Notes: generated by a model not told the origin, from the letters alone. A stretch of DNA of 64,000 nt from Isoetes taiwanensis (GCA_021234155.1 JAJEKV010000039.1:4198745-4262744), one strand, 5' to 3'; numbered from the stretch's first letter, positions 22,610 through 33,324 are shown. Numbers and translations are program-made.

Positions 22610-22862
22610 TGTGACGACCATACGGATATTCGTATCATACGAACATTATACTCCTCGCGATCTCATCCATTGGAGTGGCGCGATCCTGACCGTTGATCTA
22701 CATATATAAGGAGGCACCTCTTCGTATTCCTGCTTGCCTTCGGGCTATTGTATTCTTGATTCCTGTTCATATATCAGATTCTTTGCCGATCTTGGCGTAT
22801 TTCTTCTGTATTTCTTGCGTATTTTCCACGTATTTTCCTTGTTTTCGAGTAGGTTCATGACA
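22610..22862 (+). promoter_or_regulatory. Chromovirus 3' LTR, unit 1
   Basis: A polypurine tract AGGAGGGGGATGG sits immediately before TGTGACGACC. The LTR ends TTCATGACA, giving TGT...ACA ends over 253 bp. A TATA box (CATATATAAGG, about 22,701) is followed by a CT-rich leader. The same 253 bp recurs at 50,871-51,123. It abuts the truncated 5' side of TE-II. Confidence 0.8.
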
Positions 22863-22926
22863 AAAAAAGCAATTGCAACATGCAGCCTCCATAATCACGA
22901 AAACGTTTTTGGATTTGACAGGTTCA

Positions 22927-25813
22927 ATGTCTACAGACCAGAAGAAACAAGTATGGCATCTAGTGGAGAACAACAAAGTTATGCAGGTTGCAGTGTCTGA
23001 TAAGGAAAAGATTGGTCACAGTGAAATCGTTGGTAGCATCCAAGAAACCATACAACACGTGAAAGGAGTGGAGTCCAATGACAAATTAGCATCAAAAAGA
23101 GCAGCATTAGTCATGGCACTTGGGAAGGTCAGGCATGGAAGCAAAAGATTAGCTGCCAAGGCTTTAGGAATTCATCAAAGGAATTGTTCCAGAGCTAAGA
23201 AGCACTGTGTTGCAATTAGTAATAAAAACGCATTATGGGCTCTTGGGGGAAGGGAGAAGAAAAAGGATTCCCTGAACCAAGAAGTGATTGAAAAAGTTGT
23301 GGATTATTGGACAAACTACACCAGAGTTTTGCCTAACTTCAAGGACGTCAGATCTGGTAGAGGAAAACATCCTAAGCATCCAACACATTACCTTGATGTG
23401 AGCCAGGTATACTATCTGTAGATCAGTTTTTTACTAAGTCTTTTTCACGTTTACTAATACTAATATTTTTTATAAGTTTTGAAGTATTGATTCTAATATG
23501 ATCTGCTAATGGAATTAATCTGCACGTTCTTCTCATGGTAGCAAGTCTTAGTGCTATTGATGGTTGATAATGGATCATTTTTTGATATAGTGCTAAGGTT
23601 TCTCACCTTTATAGTGTTGGTGCCACGTTTAGTAATTGTGTTGATGTTAGTGCCACTGTTAGTGATTTTGTAAATGACAGTGCTAATATTACTAATTTTG
23701 TTAATGTTGTTCCACTGTTAGTAATTTTGTCAATGTTAGCACTAAACTTAATCTGTAGTTAGTGAAGCACCACCTACCACTACAGATTAGCAATGCTTTC
23801 ATCTCAATGTCCTAGCACTGGTTAGTGGTTTGGTTTGCTAAGGGTTATGTTGTAATGCTAATGGAATCAGTAATTAGTTCTAAGTTGCTATTCATTAGCA
23901 GTTGTTTTTTCTAGTGGTATTAGCATTAGCATTTACTAAGTAGTTTTCTATTCTTATTCTGCAGACAGAATTCTTCACTAGTTTCAAGCAAGACAATCCA
24001 GATGTTCAAATTAAGTAGAGAGCCTTCGAGAAATTAAAGCCTTACTTTGTTGTAAAGCTATCTGAATTCAATACCTGTTGTTGCGTCTATCATGAGAGGA
24101 TGTCAATGCTGAGGGAAGGGGTGAAGAACATGAGGAAAAAGTCCATGGTGCACGGTGCAGATTGCACCTGTGAGTGCAAGATATGTGACCACACGGTAAG
24201 CCAAATAGGGTGCAATGCAGCAAGACATGTTTGGCAGTCTAACAGTGACATGTGGAGAAGCATGGTTTGCCCAAAGCCTGAAGGTGAGGAGTGGCACAAT
24301 GAAGCATGCTTGTCAGGAACCTGCAGCAAATGTGGTGTGGACAAAATGGAAAGGTGTCCAAAAGAAGAAACAAAGGACAGTACCTCAAAAATCACTTGGG
24401 AGAACATAGACTACATTGAAATTGGTAAGGATAAAAATGGCAAACCCAAAAAAAGAATTGAGCATCAATATTTACAGACCACCCAATGTTTTGATGGAAA
24501 CCTTCAGATCTAAAGCAAAGAAGTTTGTGACACATAATTTCAGGTATAAATGGCAGCAAGCCATGTTTAGACAACTACTGAACAGGTTTGCTGATGATAC
24601 TATTGTATCAGTGGTTGACTTTGCAGAGAATTACTCTTTCAAGGAGCAGAATGAAGTCCAGTCCAAGCATTGGCATAATGAGCAGATCACTATTCTTGTG
24701 CACCTCACATATAGAAGGGATCCTGAGACACTAGAAATGATCAAGGAAGAACATTTTTATATATCTGATGACAGAAAACATGATTCTTTGTAATTGCTTT
24801 CTCTTACACAATCATTGGATGCAAGAGAAGGAAATCACTTTGAAGAAGCATTATGTCTTCTCACATGGTGTAGCCTCACAATTCAAAGGTAAAAAATCGT
24901 TTTACTTTGATGCTAGATTCAAATCTTTAACAGGTTTAGACATGATGTGGAACTTTTGGTGCTCTGGCCATGGGAAGGGAGAACATGATGGTGCAGGAGC
25001 AGTAATAAAGAGGGCTTTGAGAGCAAAGACAGTTTGAAGGGCAAACAAGATGGCCAATGCACACGAGGTGGTGGAATGGCTAAAGCAGTACATGTCAACA
25101 GCAGGACCCACAACATATAAAAAGAAGATTCAAACTGTAAGTAGAACTTTTTGGGAGGTTGAAATAGGACAAGTGGACAGAAAAAATCAGTGGAAGCACA
25201 TCCTATTGAAGGGTCTAGAAACCTTCATTGTTTCCATGGGTGTTCAAATCACATGACACATTTGTGTCGAAACCCTCTTGCTTTTTGCACATATTGTTTA
25301 GATTTGAATTGGGAATCTTGCCCCAATGTATCATATACTAAGAAGTTTGAACTAGTTGTGGTACAACCCATCAAAGCTATCGTTGAAGAAGAAGTACATG
25401 ATGAAGGAGAAGAAGCATATATTGGCAACGCTGACTTATGTAGCATGCAAGTATCTATAGGTGATGTCTTTGCAAGTGGTGGCTCCAAATAACAATCACG
25501 AGAATGTGAAATTCTACCTTATGTAAAAGAAGCTAAGTACTTGGTGTTAGAAGACTTTGTAGATATGCAAGGGCAGAAGTTTGTGAAAGGGGATGAGGTC
25601 ATAGAAGGGACATACTATGAGAAGTTGGTGAATTGTAAATCCAGCTACAAGTTTTGTAGAGGAAATAAAGCAATTATTTATGCCACTCAAGTTGCAAAGA
25701 ACAAAGTCAGATTGGTTCAAGCAAAGCACATTGTTAAGCGGGGAGTGGTTTACACTCTAAGTGCCAAAGAAGAACAAGATATTCGAGAGAGGCTTCCCAC
25801 GTTGTTGGAATAG
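22927..25813 (+). pseudogene. TE-II transposase, unit 1 (relative of the TE-I transposase)
   Basis: Start ATG at 22,927 just after an acceptor-like TTTGACAG. Exon 1 reads STDQKKQVWHLVENNKVMQV to HYLDVSQ. An intron (about 23,407-23,963) ends ATTCTGCAG. Exon 2 gives TEFFTSFKQDNPDVQIK, a TAG at 24,016, RAFEKLKPYF, then the Cys-rich block (NTCCCVYHE, CTCECKIC, CLSGTCSKCG). The catalytic block has VVDFAENYSF (about 24,612), FSHGVASQFKGKK (about 24,860) and GHGKGEHDGAGAVIKRAL (about 24,967). The second acidic residue is His here where TE-I has Asp. The C-terminus is VLEDFVDMQGQKFVKGDEV to ERLPTLLE. Frame changes occur near 24,450, 24,790, 25,030 and 25,240. Confidence 0.72.
23407..23963 (+). other. 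Intron of the TE-II transposase rich in TTAGTG and GCTAA words
   Basis: Starts GTATAC after CAG and ends TTCTGCAG. It is filled with short interspersed words TTAGTGCTA, GTTAGTG and GCTAATG on a T-rich background. No ORF. Present also in unit 2 (about 59,900-60,470). Confidence 0.65.
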
Positions 25814-25934
25814 TGGAAAGAGCAATTGTGTAAAGGGTACTATATATGTACTTTTATGAATATAAAGAAGTTTCTGTATTTTGCATTCTCATTTTTGATG
25901 CTTCAGTTACAGAATTTTGTACTCGAATGTTGAA

Positions 25935-26460
25935 TGAATTCCAAGGTAAAACAGAATTAGAAAAAGACACAAGGCACAAATTTACACAAGGCACAAGGTA
26001 TAACAAAACCACAAATTTACAGAAAGGCACAAGGCCATCATCCACATTAAAGAAGGCACTAAGGCCTGGATTACAGAAGGCACAAGGCCTGGATTACAGT
26101 CAGCACAAGGCCATTACAATTAAAGGCACTAAGGCCTGGGTTAAACAAAAGGCACAAGGCCTGGATTAAACTAAAGGCATAATAAAAAGGTATTACAAAA
26201 CCAATTGATTAAAACAGAAAATACCAGAATACTTCAGAAAGGTACAAGGCCATCATATATTAAAAAAGGCACTAAGGTCATCATATATTACAAAAGGCAC
26301 TAAGGCATGTGTTACAGGGGTCGGCACAGCCATTACATTTCAAAGGCAATAAGGCCTGTTTCACAGAAGGGTGAGATCAAAGAAAGGCACTAAGGCCATT
26401 ACAAAGAAAGGCACTAAGGCCTATTGCATCTGTTTTTTCAAAAAATTACAAAGGCACAAA
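25935..26460 (+). repeat. Irregular AAGGCAC(T)AAGGCC minisatellite (unit 1)
   Basis: About two dozen copies of AAGGCACAAGG or AAGGCACTAAGGCC at uneven spacing, joined by words such as TGGATTACAG. It lies between two convergent genes of TE-II. Nearly identical at 62,445-62,970. Confidence 0.85.
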
Positions 26461-26610
26461 AGGCCCGTTTCTGAACTTGATCAAAAGAAAAAAAAAACAA
26501 AAGGTAGCTTTCTGAGCTGCCGGGACTTCAAGCTTCATCTGTAAGAAAAGTTTCGAAAGTTAGAAAGCCTGTAATAAAAGAAAGCAAAAATTTGAATTGC
26601 ATGCTACTTA

Positions 26611-27050
26611 CTCTCTCGCCAATTTTGAAATTCTAAAAATATTTCTTCTTCTTCTTCGTTCGGGTCTTCTTCTTCGCTGGTCTCATGTTCGCTCCAGTTG
26701 TTATCTTCTGAATCATTCTGCTCCTCGAAAGAATCTACATCAGAGGAATCAAAATTGGAGGAATCCACCTCTTCTGAAAGCTCAGAAAGAGAGTCTTCGG
26801 AGCTTTCAGAAGAGGAGCTTTCAGGCTCGGGGCTCTCAAAAGAATTCTAGACAGAAACATCGGGCTCCTGCAAAGGAAAATTTGTCCAAGATCCTATGCC
26901 ATAACTGGCGAGGACCTGTGCCAAAGATAAGGAAAGCAAGGCCCGGCGCTTGGAAGGGCCAGGGGAAGGGGAAGCAGAGCGGGAGGGAGAGCGGCAGCGC
27001 TTCGGCATTCTGTTTGGGAGAATTGGACGATGCTTCTCCCTCACGACCAT
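26611..27050 (-). CDS. Ser/Glu/Asp-rich acidic protein gene of TE-II, probably spliced or broken
   Basis: Starts at ATG 27,048-27,050 with a basic Ser/Arg/Pro stretch (KRCRSPSRSASPSPGPSKRR). A TAG in TTTCTGTCTAG at about 26,848 could be a splice acceptor rather than a true stop. The following part is strongly acidic (NSFESPEPESSSSESSEDSL, then DPNEEEEEIFLEFQNW) and ends at TAG about 26,611. No enzymatic domain. It is convergent with the transposase, the same arrangement as the cargo gene of TE-I. Function unknown; a nuclear acidic protein is a guess. Confidence 0.4.
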
Positions 27051-27239
27051 AGCCTATAAAGGCTGGCGTGAAATTAATTTCGTAGGCTACGATTTTAGGA
27101 TTTCGTACCATTAGTATCTTAATCGTAATGATTTAGTAGGATACAAATAATTACCTTGAAATGACCATAATTTTATTTTCTAAAACATTAAAAAAAAATA
27201 TCTATCCTGAAATGGCCATTCTTTTTTGGACACCAATCA

Positions 27240-28050
27240 TCTTATGTTTGCTTGACACTTGTTTAGTAATTGTAATTATAATTAGTTAGTGTAAATTGCT
27301 TGTTGACTTCAAAATTGTTGACTTACGCTTCACCAAACATGTTGGTCAATGAAAGTCAAACATGTAACAAAGGGGGAGATTCACACTTGTTGACTTGAAA
27401 ATTGTTGTCTTACACAATATGCCTTAAGATAATGCATAGAATAGCATAGGTCAAAATTGTTGACTTACGCTTTACCAAATGCTTGGGGGTGATTCACACT
27501 TGTTGACTTGAAAATTGTTGACTCACGCTTTACCAAAGCGTGTTGGTCAATAAAAGTCAAACATTTGCTTGGGAGTGATTCACACTTCTTGACTTGAAAG
27601 TTGTTGACTTACACAATTTATGCCTTAACATAATGCATAGAATAGCATAGGTCAAAATTGTTGACTTATGCTTTACCAAATGCTTGGGGGTGATTCACAC
27701 TTGTTGACTTGAAAATTGTTGACTCACGCTTTTACTTAAAACATGTTGGTCAATGAAAGTAAAACTTTAGCTTAGGGGTGATTCATGCTTGTTGACTTGA
27801 AAATTGTTGACTTACGCTTTACCAAAGATGTTGGTCAATAAAAGTCAAACAATTGCTTGGGGGTGATTCACACTTCTTGACTTGAAAGTTGTTGACTTAC
27901 ACAATTTATGCCTTAACATAATGCATAGAATACATAGGTCAAATTTGTTGACTTATGCTTTACCAAATGCTTGGGGTTGATTCACACTTGTTGACTTGAA
28001 AATTGTTGACTCACGCTTTACCAAACACAATATGCATAGGTACACAATAT
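27240..28050 (+). repeat. Tandem array rich in TTGAC (W-box-like) motifs, unit 1
   Basis: Repeat starts marked by GCTTGGGGGTGATTCACAC fall at 27,481, 27,567, 27,682, 27,769, 27,855 and 27,969. Spacing is 86, 115, 87, 86 and 114 bp, so two unit lengths alternate. About nineteen TTGAC on + and several GTCAA on the same strand are contained. WRKY factors bind TTGAC[CT] in plants; whether these sites are used is unknown. The array restarts at about 63,770. Confidence 0.85.
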
Positions 28051-28186
28051 GCCTTAACATAATCCATTCATTTGGCATTTGTTGATGGCAATTGTTGATT
28101 TGGTAACATGTGGAACATTGAATGCATGTGGGATATTTGAGGCCATTACTAAAAAAAAGGGTGGACGAGGATTACATCTTGAACTA
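28051..28186. other. Junction sequence between TTGAC array and unit 2 leader
   Basis: Unique AT-rich sequence ending GGATTACATCTTGAACTA, then unit 2 begins. No gene seen. The corresponding left flank of unit 1 (before 9,094) is unrelated. Confidence 0.5.
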
Positions 28187-28432
28187 AGTCGGCACCGAGA
28201 TCAGTCAGAGTGTCTATATTGGGCCAAAGGCCATTGTACTATATATATGAGTAGAGCTAGCACATGAGTTTTTAGATGAGTTTTGAGTCTTGTCTCTCTT
28301 CAGTCTTCTCTCGATTGCGAGAGCTCATGTATGTTCATCATTGATATCAAGGAAGCTTATTATTTTCCTCTCATTGTTCTCTTCTGTTCTGTTTTCTTCT
28401 TCTTGTTCTTTTCTTGCAAATCCCGCGTGACA
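28187..28432 (+). promoter_or_regulatory. 5' LTR-like leader of the chromovirus, unit 2
   Basis: Near-identical copy of 9,094-9,340, with the same TATA-like run and the end CGTGACA. Confidence 0.5.
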
Positions 28433-28529
28433 TAGTCCCCCGGATTCTCCTGTTAGATCTAAGGGTCCTCACAGAGGGCTGTCTTGCAGGAGTTCCCGAA
28501 CCCAGACCCCAAACATTTCCTTCAATCTC

Positions 28530-29295
28530 ATTGCTAGCCCTCATGCGCCAATAGTCTTGGGGTCCGCTTACGGCTCGAGCTACATAACCCTTGATTGATT
28601 GGCGTACTAGATCATTTCGATTTGCTTGTTCTAGCTCTAGTTCGGTTCATCTGCCGATCAGGTCTCTACACCAACATCGACTTCGATCCGTGCAGTATCG
28701 TGGGCCCCTGACTCTGTCCTTGCTGTTCCATGTTCTGATCTGCCTCTTGCCTCTACTCCAGTTCATGCCCTAGATTCTGATCATGTTCTTGATGATGTCC
28801 CAGCTCCGGCTCTAGTTCTGCTCTTGCTCCAGTTCGGTTTACGCTCCTGCTCCAGTTCTTGCTCCAGTCCCCTTTCTGCTCGGTTCTTGCTCGCTCCACC
28901 ATTTCTGCTCGCTCCAGTTCTTGATCCAGTTCTGTTCTAGTTGCTCTGCTCATGTTCATGTTCCTGCTCATGCTTTTGTGGAGGTTTCTTCATGCCCTCA
29001 GTTTCGTATCTCGAAGATTTCTCTTCGCGAGTTTGATAAATCTAGAAGGCAAGATCCAAGTTCAGTGTTTGCAATCCAGGTTCACCCATCGGCTAGCTCG
29101 GCATCAACGAAGTCTGCTCCAATACTCCCAGATAAATATGGCGACTTCTCTGATGTTTTTGACAAAGTCAAGGCCAGCAAACTCCCAGAGCATCGTCCAT
29201 ATGATTGTCCTATTGATTTGCAGCCGGGGACCACGTCGTCATATGGTCCGATATATGGTCTATCTCCCGCTGAGTTGAAGGTTTTGCGGGATTAT
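28530..29295 (+). pseudogene. Chromovirus protease end and RT N-terminus, unit 2
   Basis: Matches 9,440-10,210 of unit 1: a damaged protease tail near 28,550-28,600, the low-complexity linker, then SDVFDKVKASKLPEHRPYD to SPAELKVLRDY. The LINE interrupts it at ATTAT 29,291-29,295. Confidence 0.8.
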
Positions 29296-29354
29296 TTATT
29301 TATTTATTTGGTCGATGCTCTCTTAGGACCTTGAGAGGTCATGGAGCACTCTAT

Positions 29355-32300
29355 TTACAACGTCAACAAAAATTTCCGATGTGTATCAACCTTGGTTAGA
29401 TACTCACCTAAAAAATAAGGTTCCATATTTAGCAATGTAAAGAAATCATCCACGTGTATGTCAAACTCATCTCTAATGTGTGCATAAACCGAACAATGTA
29501 AAAATGCATGGTCTTCGTCTTCCACTCTACCTGAACCACATAATTTACACTTCCTATCTTCCTGTGGAACTCTAAACCATCTGCCTGTCTCTATCTCCAA
29601 TCTGTGTGAGCTAGTTCTATATCTCGCTATTGTTTGTTTGTATATCTTTGGAATATCAGCATCTAAGTATGGTTGACTCTTATATTCGTCCATGTGGTTG
29701 ACTTTCCCTCTGTAGTATAGCATCTTGCTGCCTGGGACAGCCCATAAAAGGTCTATTGCAAGCCTTTCTAATAGTGTTCTTGCTTCCTCTTTGTCAGATG
29801 GCCAGTTAGTTTCTGAAAGCCCCCACTTTTTTGCCCAATTCCAGAAATCTTTTAACCATCCCTGACCCGCATCCATCATGGCCTGATATGAGATTCGAGT
29901 CGATTCTTGCTTCTTTAGTCTGTTCACAAAATTTACGGTTTGATAGAGAGCTTCAAGCTCTAACGGTAGCATACCGGCTTCTGCAAGTATTATTGCATAC
30001 GATGTCTGGGATTTGATTCCGAGTTCCTCTCTTAAGAACATTTTTTGCACTGATTCTATTTGGCTCCACATCCTAGATGAGCTTCCTGGCCCCCAAATGG
30101 GCGCACCATACAATAGCACCGTTTGCACAAGTGTCTTAAAAAGCACTTTTTTTAGCCCCCAATCAACTAATGATGCTTTGCTGCATTTTGTTAGCATGCC
30201 ATACAACGCTGATTTGCCTCCTGCAACTCTTCTCTTAATACATTCTTTCCAATTGTATTGTGAAGCAAAATCAATTCCCAGGTATTTATAGCAGTCCACT
30301 ATTTCAAGTGTTTGGCCTTGGTAAACGAAATCTGGTCTCTCCCTAGTGCCAAATACCATCACTTTCGATTTTGCTATATTTACCTTCATCCCTTTATCAA
30401 GACAAAAAGATTCAAGCACTTGCAAATGCTTCTGTAGCACATGTTTCTTATTGGCTAAAAGAACCACGTCGTCAGCATATAACAAAAGTTGAATGAGATA
30501 TATACCTATTTTCGTGCCTGGCAAAGAATGGTCTTTCATCCAGTCTTCTAGTTCATCGATGAATATGCCAAAGAGAGTTGGAGATAGCGGACACCCCTGC
30601 CGCACCCCGATAGTACTTCTCACTAATGCGCTTAAATCCAAAGAGATTTTTATCAGTACCTCAGAGTACAATTGAGCTATTGCTTGTCTAATTTCTGCCG
30701 GAACTTCAATTTGGATCATCCTGTCACTTAACTTTCCTCTTGGAACAGTATCAAATGCTTTCGCAAAATCAATAAATGCCACATATAGCGCTGCGTTAGG
30801 ATTCTTAGCTTTCTCTATTGACACTCGGAGAGCAAGGGCATGATCCAAAGTGTTATGTCCCTTCCTGAAGCCCGCTTGGCATGGAGAGCGTTTAGCATGT
30901 TCTTCAGCCCATGAGCTTAGTCTGCGCTCTAACAGACTGCCTAAGATCTTAGCAAAAGTGCTTCCAATAAGAATCGTTCTGTAATTTGCCACATCACGTT
31001 TGTCCCCTTGTTTATGAATTGGGTGGACCCTGTTAATCCTCCAGCCAGCAGGTAGACCATTCTTGATACTTTTATTGAGCAAATCTGTAAGCAATGCCAG
31101 TGTCCTTTCACCGCCCCATTTAAATAGCTCCACACAAATGCCATCCAGGTCATGAGACTTATTGTTGGCCATATCTTTTAATACCTCTCCTACTTCAGCA
31201 TCTGTAAAAGTAAGATAGGCGTTGGAGGCCAAATTTGGCATGTTATCATATCCATGCTTTTCATAAATATCTGTAACCAGTTTTAGCAAAGCATTCTCAT
31301 CCAAACATGTATGCTCAAATCTGCCCTTGAACACTTCCCAAAAGGTTCTTGGCGTTTGCATAAATTTTGTGGTTAAATCTATCTGCCTCTACTTATAGTA
31401 AGCTTGCTTTTTGCTCCTAAGCACTCGCCTGTACCATTTGGGTTTGTTTATACAATTTTTTGGCAATCTGTTTCTTGCAGCCTGGCAGTCAGCATCCCAC
31501 CACGAATTACATGGTCTTCCTAATATGCGCTTTTTTGTCATGCCAAAGATCTTTTTTGCAGCGTCCAACACCAATGTTGCAAATTGATTTGCATCTGAAT
31601 CAAACCGTCCTGACCAAGTTGCTTGTGTAAGCACATCCTCAATATGTTTTTCATAAGCTTCATGCATGTTATAATTTACTTTGACCCGGGGGTGGAAGCG
31701 TGGCTGACTTGAATCAGCCCCTAGGCTTGCTTTAAGCACCATGAACAATGGGGTATGATCAGATTCTGGAAGTTTTCCTCCTATCCAAAAATCTTTGATA
31801 TGATGTACATCCTTTGCCATGAGATAATCAACCGTGCTTGATCCTGCATGACTCAAATAGGTGAGCTTCCCTGATTGTGTAAAAGGTTTTATGCCATTAA
31901 GAATTTTCAGCCCACATGTGGTACCGAATTCTAGGAGCAAATCGCCCATGCTGTTGGAAAGCTGATCCTCAGAATCTCTCACATAATCTGTATCTTCAAT
32001 TTCATCTAAAACCATATCCGAGAGATCTGCAAATGTTTTTGTCTGCTTCTTTCCTGTGCGCCCATTGAAGTCACCTAAAATCAATATGTCTCCATGTGCA
32101 CTGAAATGAATGACATCAGAACAGAGGTTTCCAAAAGGATCATCTTTATTTAGAGCCCTCTTATTATAGACTGAAGCGTTATGTGGTGCAAAGTAACATA
32201 CAGCTAGAAATAGATTTACCCTATTTGTCTTAATCTGGAGCCACACATATTGGTTATCATGATCTTGTCTCACAACCTGTACCATAGAATTCAAATTGGT

Positions 32301-32522
32301 CTTAATGTAGACTGCAATACCACCAGAACCACGCCCTACTCCTGCTATTTTCTCATTCCAGATTTGGCCCACTAAATTATAACCAGGTACTTCAGGCAGG
32401 GAGCGAAATTGATGTGCCCAAGTCTCTGTAAATAATAATAAGTCATTGTCATTCCATATATCAACCGTGGCATTTATCTTTGCCTGATTAAGCCCATGTG
32501 CATTCCACAAACTCACTCTCAA
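29355..32522 (-). pseudogene. LINE ORF2: APE endonuclease and reverse transcriptase, one in-frame stop
   Basis: The N-terminal half is an APE-type endonuclease (TETWAH, GRGSGGIAVYIK, LILGDFNGR, SDHTPL) that nicks target DNA. After a single in-frame TAG at 31,389-31,391 the same frame continues RQIDLTTKFMQTPRTFWEVF into RT: AFIDFAKAFDTVP, GVRQGCPLSPTLFGIF, LLLYADDVVLLA. The C-terminus has a CX2C...HX4C knuckle (CKLCGSGRVEDEDHAFLHC). Without that stop the product is about 1,055 residues, normal for a LINE. It could be a nonsense mutation, a CAG-to-TAG change or a base-calling error. Confidence 0.92.
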
Positions 32523-32534
32523 GGTCCCTGTTTC

Positions 32535-33254
32535 CTAGCTTCTTTTCCTGTTTGTTATGATTGCTTTGCCTCCTTGATCTAAATAAGCCACCAGTCCTGA
32601 TGTTCTGGCTTCTTTAACTTTCTGCCATTCCCTTTTCCTGTGCTCCACTTGGGTTGGAGTTAAATCCATGTCCAACCAGATCCGTTCCCCTTTAAGTGCT
32701 CCTCTATTTTGCATGACTCGGTCTCTGTCTTCCTTACTTCCAAATTTAACAATGATAGGGCGAGTATGTAACCCGGGTTTCCCTATTCTTCTTGCTGACA
32801 TAAATCTAGGTTCATGCAAATGCATTGTCTCTGCGAAAAACCGTGTGATTGTATTCAAGATATCCTCATTTTCAGGCTCAAGGATGCCCGAAATCTTAAT
32901 ATTTTTCGCTCTGATTTCTTGGTCTGCTTGCTCCGAGGAGATAAAATCATGATGCTTGATCATCTGCTCCTTAGTGGTTTCTGCCACCAAGGCTGCTAAT
33001 TTTCCTTCAAGGGCTTCAATCTGTGTAGTGTAATCTGTTGATGTTTTTTGGTTAGCAAGTTCAATATTCTGGAGCTTCAAATCGGAATTTTGGAGCACAA
33101 GATCATCAAGAACCTTTCTCATTCCAGAAACCTCTCTCCTTAACCCTACTATCTCCAGTTTAAGATCCTGAATAAGGGCCAGCATAGCTGCAGAATCCCC
33201 CTCATACTCGACGAGATCACCTTTGCAAGGTGATCCCTTCTTTTTTGGTGGCAT
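32535..33254 (-). CDS. LINE ORF1 protein (coiled coil plus RRM-like domain)
   Basis: The 239-codon ORF starts MPPKKKGSPCK. Residues about 20-100 form a coiled coil (LKLEIVGLRREVSGMRKVL). Residues about 110-205 resemble the RNA-binding domain of L1-type ORF1 proteins (IRAKNIKISGILEPENEDIL, ARRIGKP, RPIIVKFGSKEDRDRVM, ERIWLDMDLTP). The usual role is RNA binding and nucleic-acid chaperoning in the retrotransposition particle. It ends just 12 bp before ORF2. Intact. Confidence 0.88.
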   Translation of the reverse strand: MPPKKKGSPCKGDLVEYEGDSAAMLALIQDLKLEIVGLRREVSGMRKVLDDLVLQNSDLKLQNIELANQKTSTDYTTQIEALEGKLAALVAETTKEQMIKHHDFISSEQADQEIRAKNIKISGILEPENEDILNTITRFFAETMHLHEPRFMSARRIGKPGLHTRPIIVKFGSKEDRDRVMQNRGALKGERIWLDMDLTPTQVEHRKREWQKVKEARTSGLVAYLDQGGKAIITNRKRS

Positions 33255-33324
33255 ACGAAAAGGTCTCGGGCGCTGTAACTAAGCGGCTAGCAAGACACTT
33301 AGCAAATTGAAATTCCCAAGAGCA

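Larger units (their letters stand above)
9094..22862 (+). mobile_element. Chromovirus (Ty3/gypsy with chromodomain), unit 1, with nested MITE and TE-I
   Basis: The element runs from an LTR-like leader (ends CGTGACA at 9,340) through the protease end, RT, RNase H, integrase and chromodomain to a polypurine tract and the 3' LTR ending at 22,862. Gag and most of the protease are missing. Two elements are nested in it: an 806-bp MITE in RT and TE-I right after the chromodomain. The 5' and 3' LTR-like sequences do not match each other. Confidence 0.8.
9094..28186 (+). repeat. Unit 1 of the 19-kb tandem duplication
   Basis: From AGTCGGCACCGAG at 9,094 to 28,186 this segment recurs, in the same orientation and order, from 28,187 to the end of the window. 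Order: LTR-like leader, chromovirus pol with MITE, TE-I, chromovirus 3' LTR, TE-II, TTGAC array. Identity is very high apart from clustered changes at CAG/CTG. Unit 1 lacks the LINE, Helitron and Mutator-like insertions of unit 2. Confidence 0.9.
29296..33324 (-). mobile_element. Near-full-length LINE inserted in the chromovirus RT (unit 2)
   Basis: The 4.0-kb element on the minus strand has a 5' leader of about 70 bp, ORF1, ORF2 with endonuclease and RT, and a 3' tail of AAAT repeats (TTATTTATTTATTT on +, from 29,296). The flanks share only ATTAT (29,291-29,295 and 33,325-33,329), a short target duplication. Unit 1 at about 10,204 gives the empty site. The near-complete ORFs indicate a young insertion. 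Confidence 0.92.

Noticed and set aside
27240-28050. Regular repeats resembling a CRISPR array
   Set aside because: Periods are 86 and 115 bp, the whole unit is repeated rather than a short repeat with unique spacers, there are no cas genes, and the context is a plant genome.
29355-33254. Two separate LINE genes for endonuclease and RT
   Set aside because: Both lie in one frame with a single TAG between them and only nine codons before the next Met, so this is one ORF2 with one stop.
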